DNA of 64,000 nucleotides, taken from JAAXIE01 sp965263155 (GTDB lineage: Bacteria; Chloroflexota; Dehalococcoidia; Lucifugimonadales; JAAXIE01). This document shows positions 27,236 through 35,358 of the stretch, one piece after another. The position numbers and the translations under genes were made by a program. The stretch lies in contig OZ253586.1 in the NCBI GenBank assembly GCA_965263155.1, positions 806,001-870,000 of the forward strand. Reading direction: 5' to 3'. Position 1 is the first letter of the stretch. Every line of letters starts with the position of its first letter. Below the pieces are notes generated by a model, which ran no database searches, was not told where the DNA came from, and was given only the letters and a program-made list of their open reading frames with translations.

Positions 27236-28210
27236 TTGCTAACTACCGTAATCGGAAACCATCCAAAGCTATCGCCCACTTCCAATGGTCCCAACCTGCG
27301 ACGCACCATCTCCCAGATGGATACCGGCGCTAGCAGCCAGGAAGACTTGGAGCAGGTTGTCCGCGACGTTACCGCTGATGTCATCCATGAGCAGGTCGAA
27401 GCGGGCATTGACCTGCCTACCGACGGCCAGATTGCTTGGGAGGACGGCCAAACCCCCTTCGCTCGCGGCCTCAAGGGCTTCGAAATCAACGGACTTATCC
27501 GCTATTTCGATACCAATACCTACTATCGACAACCTATCGCCCAAGGGAAAGTGGAGTGGACGGGCCCTATCTCGGTGGACTGGTACAAGTTTGCGTCCGA
27601 GCAGAGCCCCCGTCCCGTCAAAGCAGTCGTCACCGGCCCCTACAGCTTGGCGGCCCTCTCCCAACTGGGTTGCTACGACGACCTCGCCTCGCTGGTGATG
27701 GACTTGGCCCACGCCCTGAACAAGGAAGCCCATGCCCTCCAGGAAGCTGGCGCCCCCTTCATCCAGTTCAACGAGCCATGCATCCTTGCGGCCAAGCAGG
27801 ACATCGGGCTGCTGGAGCAGGCGTCGCAGGTGCTCACCCAAGGCCTGAAGACCAAGACAGGCATATGCACCTACTTCAAGGATATCACGGGTATCGAGAG
27901 ACAGTTCTTCGGCCTTCCCTTCCAAGTCTTCGGCTTGGACTTCGTAATGGGCAGCAAGAACTACGACCTCCTGCAACACATTCCCGACGGACGGGAACTG
28001 GCGGCAGGCATCATGGACGCTCGCAATACCAAGATGGAGACTGCGGACCAGTTGGTTGACAGCGTCCGCCGCATCTCCCAAAACGTTCCGCTGGATAATC
28101 TCTACGTTTGCCCCAGCGCTGGGCTGGAATTCCTGCCCCGCGTTACAGCAAAAGAAAAGCTGGTCCGCTTGGTGGAAGGCGCCAAGCAGGCCCAGGAGGT
28201 GTTGTCATGA
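27236..28210 (+). CDS. MetE-like cobalamin-independent methyltransferase, first copy
   Basis: About 324 residues of the MetE C-terminal (catalytic barrel) family. It starts TTVIGNHPKL, has PVKAVVTGPYSLA and IQFNEPCIL in the middle, and VCPSAGLEFLPR at the C-terminus; the usual Zn-binding Cys of NPDCGL is shifted to YVCPSAGL. It lacks the N-terminal half of MetE, as in the 'core' MetE group thought to take methyl from corrinoid proteins. TTG 27236 is chosen from the promoter position and the AGGAG box. The last bases overlap the second copy (ATGA), so both are one operon. Confidence 0.75.
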   Translation: MLTTVIGNHPKLSPTSNGPNLRRTISQMDTGASSQEDLEQVVRDVTADVIHEQVEAGIDLPTDGQIAWEDGQTPFARGLKGFEINGLIRYFDTNTYYRQPIAQGKVEWTGPISVDWYKFASEQSPRPVKAVVTGPYSLAALSQLGCYDDLASLVMDLAHALNKEAHALQEAGAPFIQFNEPCILAAKQDIGLLEQASQVLTQGLKTKTGICTYFKDITGIERQFFGLPFQVFGLDFVMGSKNYDLLQHIPDGRELAAGIMDARNTKMETADQLVDSVRRISQNVPLDNLYVCPSAGLEFLPRVTAKEKLVRLVEGAKQAQEVLS

Positions 28211-29187
28211 CCCAAGGACTTATCACCACAGCCGTCGGCAGCTATCCGAAGCCGGACTACATCCTTCGAGCTCGCAATCAGGTGGCCCAAGGCCGCATGG
28301 ACACCGCCGAGCTTCACAAGCTGGAGGAGCAAGCTACCGAGCACTGGATAAGGGTCCAAGAAGAGTTGGACCTCGATGTCCTAGTCGATGGCGAGATGTA
28401 CCGCGGGGACATGGTGACCTACTTCTCCGAGCACATGGAAGGCTTCCGCATCAGCGGCTTGGTCCGCTCCTATGGCAACCGCTACTACCGCAAGCCCATC
28501 GCCGTCGGTCCTGTGGGACGGACGTCACCGATCTCCCTCGACTGGTGGAAATACTCCCAAGGTCTCACCGAGCGTCCGGTCAAGGCCATGCTCACAGGCC
28601 CTTACACCATGGCCGACTGGTCCTTCAACGAGTACTACCCCACCTTCGCCGACCTTGTCATGGAAATGGCGCGGGTGGTGCACGAAGAGGCCGTTGACCT
28701 GCAACGCGCTGGCGCCAAGTACATCCAAGTCGACGAGCCCGCCGTCTCCACCCGCCCCGAAGAGATGGAGCTGGCATCGCGGGCCCTAGGCGTCGTCACC
28801 GAGGGCTTGGATGCCTTCACGATTACCCACGTCTGCTACGGCGACTTCTCTGCCGTCTGCGACGAGCTGGTCAACATGCCAGTCGACATGTTTGACTTGG
28901 AGACTGCCAACAGCAACTACAACCTTCTCGACCTGTTCCGCGACCACCCTCTACCCGAGTCGAAGTACTTGTCGATGGGCGTCACCGACTCCCATACCCA
29001 CGTGGTGGAGCCAGTGGAAGACATCAAGGCAGGCATCCGCCGCGCCTTGGAGATCCTCCCTCCCCACAGGCTCTACATCGCCCCGGACTGCGGCCTCAAG
29101 ACCCGCAAAGAGGACGAGGCCATCGGCAAGCTCCGCAACCAGCAACAGGCAGTGAGCGAACTCAAGGCGGAGCTGGGCATCGACTAG
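28207..29187 (+). CDS. MetE-like cobalamin-independent methyltransferase, second copy
   Basis: A 326-residue paralogue of the preceding protein. It begins TTAVGSYPKPDY, has PVKAMLTGPYTMA and IQVDEPAVST centrally, and YIAPDCGLKTR near the C-terminus, keeping the zinc-binding cysteine. The two proteins are clearly homologous but diverged, so they may form a heteromer or act on different methyl donors; neither is visible directly. It overlaps the first copy by 4 nt and is followed by a strong terminator at 29254-29283. A longer open frame upstream is only overlap with the first gene. Confidence 0.8.
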   Translation: MTQGLITTAVGSYPKPDYILRARNQVAQGRMDTAELHKLEEQATEHWIRVQEELDLDVLVDGEMYRGDMVTYFSEHMEGFRISGLVRSYGNRYYRKPIAVGPVGRTSPISLDWWKYSQGLTERPVKAMLTGPYTMADWSFNEYYPTFADLVMEMARVVHEEAVDLQRAGAKYIQVDEPAVSTRPEEMELASRALGVVTEGLDAFTITHVCYGDFSAVCDELVNMPVDMFDLETANSNYNLLDLFRDHPLPESKYLSMGVTDSHTHVVEPVEDIKAGIRRALEILPPHRLYIAPDCGLKTRKEDEAIGKLRNQQQAVSELKAELGID

Positions 29188-29253
29188 CGGTCCCATTGCC
29201 CCGCCGGCCCTCCCTTTGCAAGATAGAGGAGATGAGTCATTAACCTAGACTGC

Positions 29254-29283
29254 AACAGAGCACGGGAAGCCCCGTGCTCTGTT
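29254..29283 (+). terminator. Rho-independent terminator after the MetE-like operon
   Basis: AACAGAGCACGGG and CCCGTGCTCTGTT form a perfect 13-bp stem around a 4-nt loop, followed by ATTATT. It separates the methyltransferase pair from the molybdoenzyme gene. Confidence 0.85.
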
Positions 29284-29330
29284 ATTATTGACCGGCAAAT
29301 CGGTTTCGAGACTGACCACACCTTGAGGGG

Positions 29331-31652
29331 ATGAACATGACCACCACCCAACCCAATCGCTACCACACCGGCAACCACTGGGGCATCTTCGATGTCGAGG
29401 TGGAGGATGGAAAGGTGGTGGGCACCCGCCCCTTCGAGCGTGACCCCCACCCCAGTCCCCTAGCAGCCGCGGTGCCCAGCGCCGTCAACTCCCGCAGCCG
29501 CATCCTCCATCCCATGGTGCGCCAAGGCTGGCTGGAACATGGCCACCGCAGCGATACCTCAAAGCGTGGCGTCGAGCCCATGGTGCAGGTCTCGTGGGAC
29601 CAAGCCTTGGACCTCCTCGCCGCCGAGCTCCAGCGCATCAAGGACACCTATGGCAACGAGGCCTTCTACGCCCCATCCGGTTGGGGCAGCGCTGGTGCCT
29701 TCCACAGTGCCGAAGGCCAGCTTACGCGCTTCTTCAACTGCTTTGGCGGGCGCGTCGGCTACGTCACCAACTACAGCTTCGGGGCTGCCAGTGTCATCCT
29801 GCCCCGGGTGATTGGCACCTTGGAGCCCGTCACTGGCCCCTCCACCTCGTGGCCCGTGATCGCCGAAAACACCAAGCTCATGGTGCTGTTCGGTGGCCTC
29901 TCCCCCAAGAACTCTCAAGTCAGCAAGGATGGCCTCGGACGCCATGAACAGGCCGACTGGCAGAAGCTGGCGCAGGACCGTGGCGTGGAGTTCGTCTGCG
30001 TCAGCCCCATCCACGACGACATGGCCCGCAACATCAGCGCCCAGTGGATACCGTTGCGCCCCAACACCGACGTGGCCTTCATGCTGGGCATGATGCACAC
30101 CCTGCTGGAAGAGAACCTGCACGACGAAGCCTTCCTGCGCGACTACTGCGTCGGCTTCGATCGCATCCGCGCCTACGTCCTAGGCGAGACCGACGGCGTA
30201 CCCAAGACCCCTGAATGGGCCAGCGAAATCACCGAGGTCGACGCCGCAACTATCCGGGGCCTCGCCCGCAGGATGGCATCTGTTCGCAGCCTGATGAACG
30301 TGTCCTGGTCAGTGCAGCGTGCCGACCACGGCGAGCAGCCTTTCTGGGCCGCCGTGGCACTCTCCTCCATGTTGGGGCAAATAGGCCTGCCGGGCGGCGG
30401 CTTTGGCTTCGGCTACGGCTCCAGCGCAGGGTTGGGCAGCCCCAGTCCTCGCGTGGCTCCGCCCTCCCTGCCCAAGGGGGCCAGCGACGTGGAGAACTTC
30501 ATCCCCGTATCCCGCGTCAGCGAAATGCTGCTGAACCCCGGCCAGCCCTACGACTTCAACGGGCGTCGCATGGAGTACCCGGACATCCATCTCCTCTACT
30601 GGTGCGGGGGCAATCCCTTCCACAAGCAGTCCGACATCAACATGCTGCTGCGGGCGTGGCAGAAGCCCGACACCGTGGTCGTCAACGAGCCGTGGTGGAC
30701 GGCAGCAGCCCGTCGCGCCGACATCGTGCTGCCCTGCACCACCACCATGGAGCGCAACGACATCGGCGCTTCCGGTGGTGACCGCTTCTGGTTCGCCATG
30801 CAGCAAGCCATCGAGCCCATGGGCGAGGCCCGCTCCGAGTACCATATCTACGCCGACCTAGCCAAGCGGCTCGGCTTCCACGAGGAGTACACCGAGGGCC
30901 GCGACGAAATGGAGTGGCTGCGTCACCTCTACGCCCAAGCCGCCCAGCGCGCCGCCGAGTCTGGCCCCCAGAGCATCGAGCTTCCTGATTTCGACCACTT
31001 CTGGGAGACCGGCAACGTGGAGTTTGCACCGCCGGAAACGCCCCAAGTGCTGCTCAAGCCCTTCCGCGACGATCCCACTGCCAACCCTCTGAGGACGCCT
31101 TCAGGCAAGATCGAACTCTTCTCCGAGACTATCGACAGCTTCGGCTACGACGACTGCCCGGGCCATCCCACTTGGATGGAGCCCATCGAGTGGCTAGGTT
31201 CGGAGAAGGCAGCGCGCCACCCGCTGCACATGATTTCCAACCAGCCCCGCTACCGCCTGCACAGCCAACTGGACAGCGGCGACCTCAGTCAGAGCAAGAA
31301 GATTGCCGGCCGCGAGCCCGTCTGGATTAACCCCCAAGATGCCGCCGCCCGTGGCATCGCCAACGGCGACCTAGTCCGCCTGTTCAATGACCGCGGGGCC
31401 TGCCTAGCCGGAGCCTACGTCACCGACGAGCTCCGCCCCGGCGTGGTCCAACTCTCCACCGGCGCATGGTACGACCCCCTCGACGCCGCCGAACCCAACA
31501 GCCTCGACAAGCACGGCAACCCCAACGTCCTCACCCTCGACAAAGGCACCAGCAAACTGGCCCAGTCCCCCTCCGCCCAGACCGCCCTAGTCCAGGTGGA
31601 GAGGTATGAGGGGGAGGCACCGCCGATTACGGCGTTTGAGCCGGTGGAGTAG
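29331..31652 (+). CDS. Molybdopterin oxidoreductase, BisC/DMSO-reductase type
   Basis: A 773-residue molybdenum bis-MGD enzyme. The probable Mo-ligand serine is S120 in PSGWGSAGAFHS, the region that carries Ser in biotin-sulfoxide, TMAO and DMSO reductases. There is no N-terminal 4Fe-4S CxxC motif and no Tat signal, so it is probably cytoplasmic like BisC. The C-terminal molybdopterin dinucleotide-binding domain is present (HMISNQPRYRLHSQ). Substrate (S- or N-oxide) cannot be read. Its last ~60 codons are duplicated at 38454-38638. Confidence 0.85.
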   Translation: MNMTTTQPNRYHTGNHWGIFDVEVEDGKVVGTRPFERDPHPSPLAAAVPSAVNSRSRILHPMVRQGWLEHGHRSDTSKRGVEPMVQVSWDQALDLLAAELQRIKDTYGNEAFYAPSGWGSAGAFHSAEGQLTRFFNCFGGRVGYVTNYSFGAASVILPRVIGTLEPVTGPSTSWPVIAENTKLMVLFGGLSPKNSQVSKDGLGRHEQADWQKLAQDRGVEFVCVSPIHDDMARNISAQWIPLRPNTDVAFMLGMMHTLLEENLHDEAFLRDYCVGFDRIRAYVLGETDGVPKTPEWASEITEVDAATIRGLARRMASVRSLMNVSWSVQRADHGEQPFWAAVALSSMLGQIGLPGGGFGFGYGSSAGLGSPSPRVAPPSLPKGASDVENFIPVSRVSEMLLNPGQPYDFNGRRMEYPDIHLLYWCGGNPFHKQSDINMLLRAWQKPDTVVVNEPWWTAAARRADIVLPCTTTMERNDIGASGGDRFWFAMQQAIEPMGEARSEYHIYADLAKRLGFHEEYTEGRDEMEWLRHLYAQAAQRAAESGPQSIELPDFDHFWETGNVEFAPPETPQVLLKPFRDDPTANPLRTPSGKIELFSETIDSFGYDDCPGHPTWMEPIEWLGSEKAARHPLHMISNQPRYRLHSQLDSGDLSQSKKIAGREPVWINPQDAAARGIANGDLVRLFNDRGACLAGAYVTDELRPGVVQLSTGAWYDPLDAAEPNSLDKHGNPNVLTLDKGTSKLAQSPSAQTALVQVERYEGEAPPITAFEPVE

Positions 31653-31690
31653 GGGGAGCCGGTCCAATAGCGGAGGGATGCCTTCGGGCT

Positions 31691-31980
31691 GGCGGATGAG
31701 ACCAACGGCCGCGCATTTGTTCCCATTTCCGTAGCTCAGCTGAGACCAAGCGCACTTGGACTTGTTGGCAGTTCGTAGCTGAGATGAGACCAGATGGACT
31801 TGGAGTTGTTGGCAGTCCGTAGCTGGGGCGGGATGAAGGGCCCCGAAATGTGGTCTCGTGTTCGTAGCTGCGATGAGACCACGGGCGTAGCTGAAAAACA
31901 TTTTTTCGTAGCTAGAGGTGGTCTCATTGGTCTCATGTTCGTAGCTGGACCGTAGCTGACCGTGCGGTCTCATTTTGTCC
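31691..31980. repeat. Intergenic word array A (CGTAGCT framework, ATGAGACC words)
   Basis: Eight copies of CGTAGCT lie between 31730 and 31957. The word ATGAGACC (or TGAGACC) occurs at 31696, 31741, 31784 and 31873, and its complement GGTCTC at 31852, 31920, 31929 and 31966: four in each orientation. A 25-nt core GTAGCTGAAAAACATTTTTTCGTAG lies at 31887-31911. A hairpin GTGGTCTCGT/ATGAGACCAC can form at about 31850-31882. No open frame fits. Confidence 0.75.
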
Positions 31981-32043
31981 CGATTACTTCTATTGTCAGT
32001 TGGTTCTCTCATCTCAGGCTTTCGGTTTGGGGCTTCATTAGAG

Positions 32044-32073
32044 TTGACTTGCAAACGCCACGAGGGTTATAGT
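32044..32073 (+). promoter_or_regulatory. Promoter for hicB
   Basis: TTGACT at 32044-32049 and TATAGT at 32068-32073 with an 18-nt spacer. Both boxes are preserved in the duplicated copy (TTGACG 39029-39034, TATAGT 39053-39058). Confidence 0.55.
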
Positions 32074-32110
32074 ACAACAGTTCTAATCCGCAGGTCAAGA
32101 GGGATGTGGG

Positions 32111-32332
32111 GTGAACGAGCGATTGACTGCAATCATGCAGCGTGAAGGCGTCGGCTACGTTGCGCTTTGCCCTGAACTGGACATCGCCAGTCAAGGAATG
32201 AGCGTCTCCGAAGCCCGTGAGAATCTCAAGGAAGCGATAGAGCTGTTCTACGAGGCAGCCCCGGAAGAGGAAGTCCAACGCCGCCTCCACTCCGAAATCT
32301 ACGTGACGCAGGTAGATGTAACGATTGGCTAG
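32111..32332 (+). CDS. hicB: HicB-like antitoxin
   Basis: A 73-residue protein starting at GTG 32111. It has the HicB partial RNase H-like fold pattern: V-G-Y-V-A-L-C-P-E-L-D-I-A-S-Q-G, then S-V-S-E-A-R-E-N-L-K-E-A-I-E-L-F-Y-E. There is no extra DNA-binding domain at the C-terminus. HicB neutralises the HicA RNase. The frame ends inside the start of a hicA remnant (32325), so the order is hicB-hicA. Since hicA is dead, this is an orphan antitoxin. Its first codons are duplicated at 39094-39110, where the rest of the gene is missing. Confidence 0.75.
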   Translation: MNERLTAIMQREGVGYVALCPELDIASQGMSVSEARENLKEAIELFYEAAPEEEVQRRLHSEIYVTQVDVTIG

Positions 32333-32544
32333 ACTCCGTGTGCTATCCGGCAGCTAGGTTCGCCAGATATTGATGGAGCACGGATTCCACGGAGTGAGGC
32401 GCAGGGGTAGCCAGGGCGTAATGCAGAGGGTCGAGCATGGGAGCACAACTACTGTTGCCGGTGCCTCAGCACACTGAACTTCGCCCAGGGACATTGATGT
32501 CAATCATCCAGCAATCAGGGTTGCTCAGGAGGCTCTTCGAATAA
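32325..32544 (+). pseudogene. hicA: HicA toxin remnant
   Basis: From TTG 32325 the frame reads L-A-R-L-R-V-L-S-G-S, then an in-frame TAG (32355-32357), then V-R-Q-I-L-M-E-H-G-F-H-G-V-R-R-R-G-S, which is the HicA core. The final part is in another frame: P-V-P-Q-H-T-E-L-R-P-G-T-L-M-S-I-I-Q-Q-S-G-L, ending at TAA 32542-32544. One extra base near 32457 explains the shift. The TAG probably replaced a GAG codon. The dsRNA-binding-like fold needed for RNase activity is therefore not made. It overlaps the end of hicB, as in an intact pair. Confidence 0.75.
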
Positions 32545-32832
32545 AGGGCCTCCCCTGTAGGTCCTCACTCTCGCTCTGCACTCCCCATACTTGTCCCCAC
32601 AAGATTCGCATCAACCAAATGTGGCAAGCTCTATGTGGTATCGTACCAACACCGGGGCTCGCCCCTTACGAGCCATGCGAGAGGCCCAAGGATGCCTGGG
32701 CCGGACGCGTCCATCCGTGTTCGGCTGCTTCCCAGCCAGCATAGTGCAGCATACGCTGGAATAGGGATACTTTTGGGCAACCGCAAGACGGGAACAGGAA
32801 CCTAAACGTCCCCTCCTCAAAGAGGTCGACCA

Positions 32833-33732
32833 ATGCAAACTCCGGTACTGAAGGACAATTACATAGCTTGCCCATTCCAGATTCAGATGTGCGACCTACA
32901 GGGAGGCATCAGCCTAGGAACCGCGTTCTTCTACGAATGTGAAGGCGAAACATTTGTCATTACCAACTGGCACAACGTGACCGGGAAACACCCTCTGACA
33001 GGGACAGCGTTGGACTCTAATCGCAGTCCTTTATACATACGGGCGAAGTGGCCTATGGTGAATGATAATTCCCCGCATCCTGAGGGCGGTACAATAATGC
33101 ATTTCCAAGCACAGAAGATTGAAATAGAAGATGTTAGTGGCCCAATATGGTTTGAGCACCCTCAACTCGGCTCAGTATGCGATGTAGTTGCAATCCCGGT
33201 TCATAAAGCCACGAATTGGCCTTCTTCTGTCCACATGGCGGCTAACAAGATAGACGAGACATCGATCCCTATAGAACCGGGATTGAAAGTGATCGTAATC
33301 GGGTTTCCTCAAGGGATCAGCACCGGGCCAGGACTACCTGTGATTAAGACAGGCTTCTTATCGTCAATGCCTGGATTCGATGTACGACTCGGAGGTGAGT
33401 TTTCAGACATAGGTGGGATGAAAGATGGCATCAAGGTGCCAGCAACGCTCCTGGACGTCCATACTATCCCAGGAATGTCCGGCTCACCTGTTTTCGGGGA
33501 GTATACAGGAATCTGGAATCCAGATGGCTCTAGCATCACCGAATTGATTGGTAGTTCTGTGATTGGCACTAGCCGCATTTTCCTGGGTTGCTACAGCTCC
33601 AGAGTGCCGAGGCTTGAAGAGAGAAGCGGCTTGGGCATATGTCACCAGAGAAATGCGATAGAGGAAATCTGCCGCATCAAGTACAGGGGGCAGCGGTTTC
33701 CGAGAAGTGGTACCGGATTCACTTATGAATGA
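32833..33732 (+). CDS. Trypsin-like serine protease domain protein
   Basis: A 299-residue protein with a chymotrypsin-fold catalytic triad in order: H47 in FVITNWHNVTG, D117 in VCDVVAIPV and S216 in TIPGMSGSPVF. There is no signal peptide, so it is probably cytoplasmic, like the trypsin-like domains found in some defence or stress proteins. No PDZ or other domain is seen. It lies alone between the hicBA remnant and an intergenic repeat. Base composition is AT-rich compared with the metabolic genes, hinting at transfer. Confidence 0.75.
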   Translation: MQTPVLKDNYIACPFQIQMCDLQGGISLGTAFFYECEGETFVITNWHNVTGKHPLTGTALDSNRSPLYIRAKWPMVNDNSPHPEGGTIMHFQAQKIEIEDVSGPIWFEHPQLGSVCDVVAIPVHKATNWPSSVHMAANKIDETSIPIEPGLKVIVIGFPQGISTGPGLPVIKTGFLSSMPGFDVRLGGEFSDIGGMKDGIKVPATLLDVHTIPGMSGSPVFGEYTGIWNPDGSSITELIGSSVIGTSRIFLGCYSSRVPRLEERSGLGICHQRNAIEEICRIKYRGQRFPRSGTGFTYE

Positions 33733-33848
33733 TGTACCCGACCAGTTCGTGTCTTTTGTGAACTGCGATTGTCGCAGTGGACTACGCTCCGCTACTATTT
33801 ATGTAACGCCCACGACGCCCTCTCCAATGCGAGCCACATGCAGGTAAT

Positions 33849-33925
33849 GCCCTGCAACTCAGCTACGACTGTTGCACGCCGTTGCACACCCTTCAGCTAC
33901 AGGCGTGCTGTCGAATTGCATGCCG
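33849..33925. repeat. Intergenic repeat C, partial copy of array D
   Basis: A ~77-bp stretch (CCTGCAACTCAGCTACGACT through AATTGCATGCCG) is nearly identical to 42969-43046. It contains CAGCTAC twice and the words TTGCA/TGCAA several times. It represents the right part of array D without the 25-nt core. Confidence 0.75.
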
Positions 33926-34032
33926 TTCCGTAGACCCCTAGGAGAATACCCGCAGCGGGATTCTGAAAATGTGCCTAATCAGTTATAGTAGCCGCACTGT
34001 CTGTCCTCGTTAGGTAATCGGAGGTGTCCAAC

Positions 34033-35267
34033 ATGTTCCATGGGACGACTCGGCGCAGTCCCCTACGCCTTTGCGCCCTTGCGCTGATTCTGGTCGCCCT
34101 GCTCGTTGCCTGTGGCGGAGATGCAGTGCCTGGAGAAGATGCTGACACTGGGGTGCCTGCCACGGAGGCGACCGAGAGAGTCCGTGCGCCTGCACCGGGC
34201 TCGCCTGCAACGGACAGGGAAATCCTAGTCACCTTCTACAATGCCTTGGACGGACCCAACTGGGAGGACAGCGGAAACTGGCTGACCGAGGCTCCGTTGG
34301 GCGAATGGTCTGGAGTCCAAACCGACGACAACGGCCGCGTCATTTATTTGCAGATGGGGGGACAGGGACTAGACAGGAGTTGAGCGGGGAGATACCCCTA
34401 GAGCTGATTGACCTCGGAGCATTGGAAATACTGGGCCTCAACGACTATAGCGGCGGTTTAAGGGGGGAGATTCCACCTGAATTTGGCAACTTCCCCAACC
34501 TGGAATACCTGTCCCTCGGTGGCAGGGGATTAACGGGGGAGATTCCCCCGGAGCTGGGCGACCTTTCCAACCTGAGGGATTTGTCAATCGAAGGGAACGG
34601 GTTGACCGGGGAGATTCCCCCCGAACTTGGCGACTTGGCAAAAATACAACACCTGAGGATTACGGGTACCCGGGTGAGCGGTGGGATTCCTCCGGAACTG
34701 GTGGAACTGGCGAATATGTCCACCCTGTACGAGTTGAACCTCGCTGGGAACCAATTGAGCGGTAAGATACCGTCAGGGTTGGCGAATTTCACAGTGACCG
34801 TGAGCATTCTAAACCTCGCTGGGAACCAATTGAGCGGCGAGATACCGTCAGGGTTGGCGAATTCCAACATGCTCGAGCTAAACCTCAGTGGGAACCAGCT
34901 GAGCGGGACAATACCGCCAGATCTGGCTATTAACTGGGGCGACTACCACAGAGTGGAAAGCATCAACCTCAGTGGGAACCAGCTGAGTGGAGAGATACCC
35001 CCAGAGTTGGGTAACTATGAAACCCTGACAAGCCTGAACCTCAATGGGAACCAGCTAAGCGGGGAGATACCTTCCGAGTTGGGTAACCTCGATAACCTGA
35101 AGAGTCTGACTCTACACGAAAACCAGCTAGGCGGGGAGATACCAGCCGAGGTGTGGAACATGCTTGAGCGGGAAGTGGAGATTGAGATCCATGGCAATGA
35201 TTTCCCGTGTCTAACGGGTGGGGGCGCCACCTATATATCAGACAACGGGCCAACTGTTGAGTCCTAG
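34033..35267 (+). pseudogene. Leucine-rich-repeat lipoprotein 1, frameshifted
   Basis: Start ATG 34033 with GGAGG at 34020-34024. The signal peptide ends in a lipobox, L-L-V-A-C-G-G. A low-complexity linker and the N-cap pattern TDREILVTFYNALDGPNW ... NWLTEAPLGEWSG follow. The frame stops at TGA 34381-34383, and the LRR part (ELSGEIPLELIDLG onward, about ten repeats with N-x-L-S/T-G-E-I-P) lies in another frame to 35267. A single net -1 shift near 34370-34380 joins them. It is the most diverged of the four LRR genes here. Whether broken in vivo or in the assembly is unknown. Confidence 0.65.
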
Positions 35268-35358
35268 GTGTGCCACTTCTCTCGACTCTGCGGGGATTGC
35301 ATGTGGTTTGCCTAGGAGAAATTCCGGCGCACGGAGGAACCAGCAAGGAGGTTAAACC

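Larger units (their letters stand above)
31468..32127. repeat. Segmental duplication, copy A (pairs with 38454-39110)
   Basis: From GGTACGACCCC in the molybdoenzyme gene to GAGCGATTGAC in the hicB start, about 660 bp match 38454-39110 with scattered substitutions and little length change. The segment includes the 3' coding end, the intergenic word array, the promoter and the first codons of hicB. Breakpoints fall inside genes, showing duplication of a DNA segment rather than of a gene. Confidence 0.85.

Noticed and set aside
27269..28081. Minus-strand frame across the first MetE-like gene
   Set aside because: Antisense shadow; the plus strand has promoter, ribosome-binding site and family motifs.
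27836..28210. First MetE-like gene as a pseudogene, because NPDCGL is altered
   Set aside because: The frame is intact and coupled to its partner; the Cys is present nearby (YVCPSAGL), so divergence is more likely than decay.
31691..31980. CRISPR array
   Set aside because: Repeated words are 7-9 bp, occur in both orientations and are irregularly spaced; there are no equal-length unique spacers and no cas genes.
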